Shown here one piece after another: positions 5,886-6,073 of a DNA stretch of 6,073 nucleotides. How positions within the stretch are numbered: the first letter of the stretch is position 1; every line of letters starts with the position of its first letter. The translations under genes and the position numbers were made by a program. A model generated the notes under the pieces. That model did not search any database, was not told the DNA's origin, and saw only the letters and a program-made list of their open reading frames with translations. The stretch lies in contig CALMWO010000199.1 of the NCBI GenBank assembly GCA_937873805.1, positions 1-6,073 on the forward strand, given 5' to 3'. This DNA is from an uncultured Hyphomonadaceae bacterium. Lineage in GTDB: Bacteria; Pseudomonadota; Alphaproteobacteria; Caulobacterales; Hyphomonadaceae.

Positions 5886-6073
5886 ATGGATTCGAGACGG
5901 GCAAGCATCAGGGGGCCGGCCATCACGCTCGACATCAGATTGCCGGAAGGGGTGAAGGCGGCCGGGCCAGACGACTGGCGGCGTGTAGGCGGGATTGCGG
6001 CTGAGGCCTTCTTCGAGGATCCCGTGAACCTCTGGATTTTCGGCGGGACAGAGGCCATGCCGCCTGTGTTCAG
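5886..6073 (+). CDS. Probable GNAT-family N-acetyltransferase, N-terminal part (cut by window end)
   Basis: An open frame without stops runs from the ATG at 5886 off the right edge, giving 62 codons plus two bases. The segment DDWRRVGGIAAEAFFEDPVNLWIFGG (29-54) matches the first helix and following loop of many GNAT proteins, where an 'A..AF..DPV..W.F' pattern precedes the catalytic core. The acetyl-CoA pyrophosphate-binding loop (R/Q-x-x-G-x-G/A) would lie beyond the window, so function cannot be confirmed. GNAT enzymes transfer acetyl from acetyl-CoA to amines; the substrate is unknown. An upstream GGAAGCG (5874-5880) gives a possible ribosome binding site. The next in-frame stop upstream is TGA at 5835, and the only other candidate there is a TTG at 5856. 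The gene is divergent from the kelch gene with 44 nt between the starts. Confidence 0.65.
   Translation, partial: MDSRRASIRGPAITLDIRLPEGVKAAGPDDWRRVGGIAAEAFFEDPVNLWIFGGTEAMPPVF

Noticed and set aside
5143..5955. 270-codon plus-strand open frame opposite the kelch gene
   Set aside because: The minus strand encodes six regularly spaced kelch repeats; this frame is a Gly/Ala/Arg-rich shadow of them.
5447..6058. 203-codon minus-strand open frame overlapping the kelch N-terminus and the right edge
   Set aside because: It is out of frame with the kelch gene and antisense to the GNAT-like frame, with no signature of its own.
1..6073. Search for defence systems, CRISPR, toxin-antitoxin, insertion sequences, tRNA or phage genes
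   Set aside because: No repeats with regular spacing beyond the REP-like pair, no transposase, integrase, nuclease or toxin-like small gene pair, and no tRNA-like cloverleaf was recognised.

Overview
This is a GC-rich, densely coding stretch with six complete genes and one gene cut off by the right edge. RlmN has the long N-terminus and the LWRWIYHYG-type signature seen in Alphaproteobacteria. Together with a Tat-like kelch protein and a secreted protein ending in a CHEGNY-type motif, this suggests an alphaproteobacterium. A Caulobacterales or Hyphomonadaceae relative is possible, but that placement is inference from the proteins and base composition only.

Layout, left to right. A short left-edge segment carries an 18-bp perfect inverted repeat (76-93) directly in front of a DUF1428 (YbaA-like) gene (109-477, +). 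Facing it tail to tail, 18 bp away, is a secreted protein of unknown function (496-1509, -). A 185-bp divergent intergenic region separates that gene from rlmN (1695-2876, +), the 23S rRNA/tRNA A2503/A37 methyltransferase. Immediately after the rlmN stop comes a pair of 27-bp repeats in inverted orientation (2884-2957), a REP doublet or REPIN-like element. Next is an MHS-family major facilitator symporter (2987-4258, +), then a small exported NTF2-like protein (4347-4766, +). A kelch-repeat propeller protein (4813-5841, -) is convergent with it. At the right edge, divergent from the kelch gene, is the start of a GNAT-type acetyltransferase (5886 to beyond the window).

The genes do not form an obvious pathway. 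They look like a housekeeping gene (rlmN) embedded among accessory envelope and small-molecule genes: three exported proteins, one transporter and one putative acetyltransferase. Strand changes divide the window into several small transcription units. I see no rRNA, tRNA, CRISPR array, insertion sequence, phage gene or defence system. No interval longer than about 190 bp lacks a gene.

I did not find convincing evidence of a new multi-gene system. The most notable non-coding signals are the inverted REP-like pair after rlmN and the operator-like palindrome before the DUF1428 gene.
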